In this document: piece by piece, positions 59,701-64,000 of the stretch | Numbering within the stretch: position 1 is the first letter of the stretch | How the letters are laid out: every line of letters begins with the position of its first letter | Origin: Tritrichomonas musculus | Lineage: Eukaryota; Parabasalia; Tritrichomonadida; Tritrichomonadidae | NCBI GenBank assembly: GCA_039105265.1 | Contig: JAPFFF010000004.1 | Coordinates: 5,394,001 to 5,458,000, forward strand | DNA: 64,000 bases | Reading direction: 5' to 3' | Program-made: the position numbers and the translations under genes | The notes under the pieces: model-generated | The model's input: only the letters and a program-made list of their open reading frames with translations | Told to the model about the DNA's origin: nothing | Database searches by the model: none

Positions 59701-62340
59701 GACAACTTTGGAAATCCAGCTGAGAAAGAAGAAGAAAACGATGAAAATGATGATGAAAATCACTTCTTGAAAAATGAAATGAAAAAGTTATCATCAGCAC
59801 AAATGGGAATTGATATTTGTGGCGGCAGAAGAGAAGAAGACGTGAATATTCACGACCCTGAATATGAATGGCAACGTCATAAACGAGAAGTCTTCGATGC
59901 TGAGCATTTCAAGGACATTAAAAAGAACGCAAAAAGAGGCAATAACAGAAGAAGGAACTTCTATCACGGAGAGCGTTATTACAGCGGTTACTTGCTTGTT
60001 TATGTCAGAAGAGAAGATGCTGAATCAATCTTCGAGCCAATCAGCGATGAAAGCGTTCCTGACCACTTGAAGGCCTACATTGAAAACAAGTCACGACAGC
60101 AAAACGAGCAACTCGAGAAGAACATCAAAGAGAAAACAACGTTGAAAGTTGAACTTGTCCATGAAAATATCCTTCGAACAAACTCAATCAATCGCATCTT
60201 AGGCTTCTTCCCGTCAAAATCACGCGTGACACAAAAAGAAGAAAAAGAAGAAGCCGAAGTTATTAATGACATCGACATCTCTACAAAATCATTCACCGAA
60301 ACTTACGATAAAACAATCTCTACATCTGACTTGTATAATAAAGTTGCTTCTAAGCTCAGCTTGGATCCATCTAGAATTAGGCTTTGGCGTTGTGGTTACG
60401 GAAACTTGCCAAAGAGAACAATTCCTAACTCAGAGAAGGCAAACTTGGCCGGCATATCAGAAGGCAAGAACGAGATGAAGATATTCGTTCAGCCAATGAA
60501 AGAAGAGAATGAAAAGCTTGACATCGGTGACAAATACATGTTTTACATCAAGTTCTTCTTCTCAGAAGATTTACTTAAACGTCAGAACATTGATGAGAAT
60601 CTTCTTCAAAAGGAGCTTCAATCGCCTCTTCAATACATCTTCTCAATTCCAGCCAATCGAAACTCAACGGTTTCGTCCCTTGTGCCAATCATCAATGAGA
60701 AGCTCGGATTTCCTAAGGACACGAAGTTAGACGCCTATCAAGAGACTCTTGATATCAGAGTGAACAAATTATCATCGGATACGAACTTTTTGAATAAGTC
60801 GATAGGAAATGGCTCGATTTTAATTTTCCAAATGAATTCAGAATCAATTGAAAAAGTGAAGAATGAAGAAGGTGAATTTAAGATCAATTTTGAATTTGAA
60901 TTTCCAAATGAAAGTGACAGCCAAGATGACACAGAATCAAAGACCAAACTTCCATTGAAATTATTCAAACAAGTTGATTTCAACAACGATAAAAATCCAT
61001 TGAAAACAATTGAAAACTTTATTAATGCTGAAAATGTCATTACTTTGGAAGTTTATAATTATGTCACTCCACAGAAACCACTGTTCCTCATCCAGTTACC
61101 TAGAGAAATGAAGATTGCCGAGGCCAAGAAGTACATCATCAAGGCGGCCTTCAAGAACGGCGATGAGAAAGGCAACGAGAAAGATATCGATATGACATCA
61201 GTGCTTCTCTTTAGAATGAAGAACGACCAAATAACGAAGATCGACATCAACAAGACGTGCTCATATGAAATTCTTCGTTTGCACTTCAGTAACAACGACA
61301 TTCCAAACGGAAGCAAGTACCACAAGATGTACTACTACATCACGAACACAACGGGACACAAGAACAACCAAGAGTTCGTCAAATACATGGCGCAATACTC
61401 CGCAGATGCAAAGACAATTGATTTCGAAAAGAGCGTCTATGCGAAGAAAGGAATCAAATGCAGCGACTTGTTCAATTCTTTCAAGTCTTTCTTCTCTAAC
61501 AACGAAAACGACAACAACGACGACAACAATGATGGATCATTGAATGACGCACTGAAGACAATGTTCGATGAGAAGAAGAACATGCGATACTTGCTCGTGC
61601 AGGAAAGAGTCATTGAAAGCGTATTCACAAGAGGAGATTCACAGCTTCCTTACGATGCAAGGAACACTTTTAGAGTGGAAGTTGTGCCTGACCAGCAGAT
61701 CGGAATACCGCAAGCAAACCTCTTGAGATGCTTCTACTCGCTCGACTACGTAAAGCAGCAGTCTTTCGGACAGCCTTTCATCATCGAGGTCGTCCAAAAC
61801 GAGCCTTTCAATGACACCAAAAATAGGATCAGAAATTACATGGACCTCCCTCAAACTGACTCTCTAGAGACCTACAGATTCTACCTGACAATCGACGGAT
61901 CTTCTGACTTGCTCATCACAAATGCTTCAACGGCAAGAGCGGAAAGAGCATCCAAAGTATTAGGCCTCGAACCAAAGAATCAAGAAGAAAAACAGGCAAC
62001 AGAAAATGCAACTGATAATGGTGAAGTGAAGTCAACTGATGATGGTGAGGTGAAGTCAACCGATGATGGTGAGGTGAAGTCAAATGAAGATGATTCTGTT
62101 TCAAAGTACAGCATCGCTCACTATAATGTTAAGGATAACCATGGCACAAAGATCGTGTCTTTGGACGATTTCGCCGTCTTGTCAGAATTCATGGCCGATG
62201 GCTCCTTCCAGATGCAGCTTGTTATCGTTCCTTCAAGAGTTGATGATAAAACTAAGAGAGAGGTCCAGGCTGAGCACAGAGTAAATGTACCCGCTAGAGC
62301 ACATCCAAGTTCTCATAATGATATTAAAATATACAACTGA
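56794..62340 (+). CDS. USP7-like ubiquitin-specific protease
   Basis: An 1848-residue deubiquitinase. The catalytic domain at about 680-1100 follows USP7 closely: GYVGLNNQGATCYMNSLLQS with Cys693, LTKSFGWGSAETFQQHDIEE, ENKMQGT, KINDRFEFPE, then HSGGALGGHYYAF with His938 and WYKFNDSHVS with Asp956. The N-terminal 640 residues contain at least two MATH-like stretches (EWIIDNFHSF and ENPENGWIIYD types), more than the single TRAF-like domain of USP7. The C-terminal 700 residues match the ubiquitin-like array of USP7 in position, with LRCFYSLDYVKQQSFGQPFI among its visible segments. A Glu/Asp-rich insert lies after the active site and a 24-bp repeat near the C-terminus. Codons in the 3' half are richer in C-ending forms than in neighbours. 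Role: removal of ubiquitin from nuclear or cytoplasmic substrates. Confidence 0.92.
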   Translation: MGIYKSETKKMEFNGYNYKAEWIIDNFHSFIGNEYLSPLFACDNFQVQLSLQNSLKKDSDSLEITFNFVSVSSSGLILNYSIQIENKYSSKTEKINGDETLSDSKKEFKVSTKTKSKDITDENGFLQDGKLKITCFFKSNSGFDMDSFDITEPKKYKKEVVCESDWYIKENISEFHSTEEPFEVSIQDKIVKYALTFELTEDDTYLLSIFLVDPEIYFNGELEVILNNYKDLSKNISKNENIQFTTANFDIQPIPFNLKQEDFTNPENGWIIYDNATSEVQKGVHFTIKFKTLKREEENKDLILYRLAQVHAYNEKLIREKYPITIKPVYSNNFKYDIDFPNFLSNDLSKPITSPEYHTGGFCCEYQIDLMSNSFYFNITDFTGTGGFLTINVTILNNNPASSKKFKYSILYCPSKRSERSELPFTLDDLKNPDKGWLFDGTLRINASYSEKNSKLSYLYPVTSNASMNGLYVYKFLIPYSLFSKENENKFIDFPSVIAKQLNVTPFITYRYDDETNKINIRTQLDLKYPKDSIVDFIFAYENKDQDKNFIITFTDVFADQLQIPDFIPEKSLKEDGFVFLSEEENKEVLNFFVRIHFEERNSYYSSYHYSSHAVISPEQKEAQEENKLPTMLPETSLNINEQAQMQQSSHYNPRHKHLKNNRDDSIDIDMNFNDSSKKETGYVGLNNQGATCYMNSLLQSLYHLPAFRRLVYEMPTTGTEDANISIPLNLQRLFCQMQFSSRSCSTVNLTKSFGWGSAETFQQHDIEEFLRVLIDNLENKMQGTSLQDSIPRLFRGRYRNYIKCKNVDYRTVKEENFYDLSMEVKGIPNLLDSFKNYVKPEELTGDNKYSTEKYGKQDAIMGVEFVEFPPVLHLQLIRFTYDPTQPTGMTKINDRFEFPESIDLTDFLAMDSPCRDRSNIYDLYGVLVHSGGALGGHYYAFLRTSTSPQWYKFNDSHVSKDSVENAVFDNFGNPAEKEEENDENDDENHFLKNEMKKLSSAQMGIDICGGRREEDVNIHDPEYEWQRHKREVFDAEHFKDIKKNAKRGNNRRRNFYHGERYYSGYLLVYVRREDAESIFEPISDESVPDHLKAYIENKSRQQNEQLEKNIKEKTTLKVELVHENILRTNSINRILGFFPSKSRVTQKEEKEEAEVINDIDISTKSFTETYDKTISTSDLYNKVASKLSLDPSRIRLWRCGYGNLPKRTIPNSEKANLAGISEGKNEMKIFVQPMKEENEKLDIGDKYMFYIKFFFSEDLLKRQNIDENLLQKELQSPLQYIFSIPANRNSTVSSLVPIINEKLGFPKDTKLDAYQETLDIRVNKLSSDTNFLNKSIGNGSILIFQMNSESIEKVKNEEGEFKINFEFEFPNESDSQDDTESKTKLPLKLFKQVDFNNDKNPLKTIENFINAENVITLEVYNYVTPQKPLFLIQLPREMKIAEAKKYIIKAAFKNGDEKGNEKDIDMTSVLLFRMKNDQITKIDINKTCSYEILRLHFSNNDIPNGSKYHKMYYYITNTTGHKNNQEFVKYMAQYSADAKTIDFEKSVYAKKGIKCSDLFNSFKSFFSNNENDNNDDNNDGSLNDALKTMFDEKKNMRYLLVQERVIESVFTRGDSQLPYDARNTFRVEVVPDQQIGIPQANLLRCFYSLDYVKQQSFGQPFIIEVVQNEPFNDTKNRIRNYMDLPQTDSLETYRFYLTIDGSSDLLITNASTARAERASKVLGLEPKNQEEKQATENATDNGEVKSTDDGEVKSTDDGEVKSNEDDSVSKYSIAHYNVKDNHGTKIVSLDDFAVLSEFMADGSFQMQLVIVPSRVDDKTKREVQAEHRVNVPARAHPSSHNDIKIYN
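62011..62082 (+). repeat. Coding 24-bp tandem repeat, three copies
   Basis: Three copies of a 24-bp unit encode TDNGEVKS/TDDGEVKS repeats inside the C-terminal part of the USP7-like protein. Copies 2 and 3 differ at one base, which suggests recent expansion. Confidence 0.8.
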
Positions 62341-62434
62341 TTTTGTAAATAAAAAAAATTATTTTTAATATTATTTTCTGAATATATTTGGTCAATTTTA
62401 AACTTTTTGATTAAGTATAATAGATTAATGATTA

Positions 62435-63766
62435 ATGATTAAAGGTTTCGTTACGCCTAAAAAATACCTATTCGATATTAACGCAAACTGCATGATTCAA
62501 CTTGGAATTGAAGTTAATCAATCAAAATATGTTGATAAGATTATTAATTTTTTGTCAAATACAGTAATAGGCCTCCATTTAAAGCAAGACAAACAAACTG
62601 ATGGGACTGACATAATTACACATACTTTTGATGATCCTCCGATTTTTAAATTACCAAACAGCATAAATAAAAATCAAAATACTGTTCAACAACTTTCAGA
62701 AATGTTTATATCTAATTATAATGTTCCACCAACAACTAGACTTGGATCGATTGGATATAACAATAAACAAGTTGTCTTAAATATATCTCATTCAGTTGGC
62801 GATGGTGGATATTTCAGATATATCATTGAAAATTTAAATTCATATTTATGCAATAATAGTAATTCAAATATGAACTTTAGTAATATCCCATATTTCCCTA
62901 ATGAATCAACAGAAATTTTTAAAGACTTCATTAATAAATCCCCTGATCCAATTACAGTCTGGTGGAATCAATCAAAAATTAATCGAGTTTATAGTAAAAA
63001 GATCACAAAGGCTGAGAAAATATCCAGAAGCAAACCAGTAAAATGCAAATATATTACAATGCGACTTCCACTCCATCAATTACAAAATTATTCAGACACA
63101 AATAAAATCCATGGATTAACAGATTCTTTACTTACTTCTATTTATATTGCATCCAATGTTCATAATTATTCTGATTCATTGAATTTTAAATTCGATGATT
63201 TTATTTCAATGCCAGTTTGCGTTGATTTAAGGAGATACATGCAAACCAGCAAAATTGATTTTAGTATTTGCAACAACTTTTCAAATGTTACTCCATTCTC
63301 ATCTATATCTCATAACGATACCGTAGCTACAGTTGGGAGAAAAATAAAAGCAGACATGTTTCGTTTAATGAAAGAAAGAAGAGACATTGGAAATTTGAAA
63401 TCTTATCTTAAAATGAACTTCACAAAGAACAATGAAATCGAATTAGATCCAAAAAACGGTTGTGGTGTTGAATTGACCTACACAGGACCGTTGAAAATTA
63501 AAGATCCAATTACCGATGCCTGGATGGGACACTCTTTGAACGTGAGATCAAGCACAATTAGCTTGATGGGATTCGCCATCCAAAATGAAAGAGGAAAAGA
63601 TGAAATTATACTGAGACTTCGCTTCCCACCAAACGTTTTTGATGATGAAGAAGCATTTAATATGTCAAAATCTATTGAATTTTGCTTAAAGAATGTTCAT
63701 AATGATTGGAGTATTCGAAATGCAATTGAAAAAACTTGTGATTTTCATAAAAATTTTAATTTCTAA
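62435..63766 (+). CDS. CoA-dependent acyltransferase-like protein (condensation/AATase fold)
   Basis: A 443-residue protein of the BAHD/condensation-domain superfamily. The catalytic motif HxxxDG is present as HSVGDGGY with His119 and Asp123. Upstream is a short hydrophobic strand region, and downstream a VELTYTGPLKIKDPITDAWM segment corresponding to the second-half active-site channel of the fold, followed by IILRLRFPPNVFDDEEAF. Such enzymes acylate alcohols, amines or peptidyl carriers with acyl-CoA. No carrier or adenylation domain is nearby, so a free-standing alcohol or polyketide-type acyltransferase is likeliest. The substrate cannot be told from the sequence. The gene follows the USP7-like stop by 94 bases. 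Confidence 0.75.
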   Translation: MIKGFVTPKKYLFDINANCMIQLGIEVNQSKYVDKIINFLSNTVIGLHLKQDKQTDGTDIITHTFDDPPIFKLPNSINKNQNTVQQLSEMFISNYNVPPTTRLGSIGYNNKQVVLNISHSVGDGGYFRYIIENLNSYLCNNSNSNMNFSNIPYFPNESTEIFKDFINKSPDPITVWWNQSKINRVYSKKITKAEKISRSKPVKCKYITMRLPLHQLQNYSDTNKIHGLTDSLLTSIYIASNVHNYSDSLNFKFDDFISMPVCVDLRRYMQTSKIDFSICNNFSNVTPFSSISHNDTVATVGRKIKADMFRLMKERRDIGNLKSYLKMNFTKNNEIELDPKNGCGVELTYTGPLKIKDPITDAWMGHSLNVRSSTISLMGFAIQNERGKDEIILRLRFPPNVFDDEEAFNMSKSIEFCLKNVHNDWSIRNAIEKTCDFHKNFNF

Positions 63767-64000
63767 TATTTTTTTATTACAAAGCTTTTTAATGTTTGAA
63801 ATTAGATGCACCTTATCAATTGTATGCTACTTTTTTTGGCTCATTTTTGTATTAATATCAAATTCACCATAGATGAAATCAGAATTTTGAATTATTTATA
63901 TGCTAACTTAAAATATGATACTATTACATCATTTTGCATTCAGCAAAAAGCTAATTATTTTTATCAACTGTAACAATTTATTCTGTTTTTTTTTTCTGAA

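Overview
The window looks like nuclear DNA of a parabasalid protist, most likely a Tritrichomonas-type trichomonad. This rests on family content, not on a database match: DUF3447-ankyrin proteins, BspA-like leucine-rich repeats, a degraded F5/8-type-C-like family, a possible initiator-binding-domain protein, short TCAYW initiator-like boxes a few bases before some start codons, mostly intronless genes and very AT-rich spacers. No rRNA, tRNA or CRISPR array was recognised.

Layout. 1-2.2 kb: the Cys-rich end of a gene, a decayed BTB/BACK-F5/8C-like copy, and a TA-flanked inverted-repeat element. 2.2-9.1 kb: a divergent pair, a SecA-like ATPase with C-terminal membrane segments and a Lys/Glu-rich protein with a repeated F-K-[ED]-K-[LI] motif. 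9.1-10.7 kb: hairpin, palindromic direct repeats and a second F5/8C-like pseudogene. 10.7-14 kb (minus): a DUF3447 module followed by an ankyrin fragment, BspA LRRs and a Rab GTPase domain. 14.1-14.5 kb: a TTAA-flanked inverted-repeat element. 14.5-28.6 kb: housekeeping genes (XRN1-type exonuclease, coiled-coil protein, PROPPIN/WIPI, membrane pseudokinase with a Sel1-like tail, MON2-like protein, LRR-coiled-coil protein). 28.8-31.6 kb: an ankyrin locus whose repeats are separated by AT-rich spacers with stops. 31.9-37 kb: NCoR-like SANT protein, ubiquitin-like protein, Sds3-like coiled-coil protein and a possible IBD protein. 37.8-40.6 kb (minus): another spaced ankyrin locus. 41.4-46.6 kb: a helicase fossil and a gene-free tract holding a 2.2-kb TTAA-ended element. 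46.6-63.8 kb: CFAP410-like, SCP-like phosphatase, Mei2-like, LRR-ADP-ribosylglycohydrolase-like, TTC13/SRFR1-like, USP7-like and CoA-acyltransferase-like genes, with a 2-kb gene-free tract at 48.6-50.6 kb.

The strongest candidate for something undescribed is the ankyrin architecture shared by three loci (10.7-14.0, 28.8-31.6 and 37.8-40.6 kb). Intact single ankyrin units alternate with AT-rich spacers that hold stops. The spacers carry the same degenerate AATGRAATT-like motif in the same orientation, often just before the next unit, and I see no canonical GT-AG solution. At the first locus the LRR-Rab part has no nearby ATG, which suggests it is joined to the DUF3447 part. Other notable points are the LRR-Rab fusion, the membrane-anchored SecA-like ATPase, the pseudokinase, the ADP-ribosylglycohydrolase with altered metal ligands, and several perfect palindromes and hairpins.
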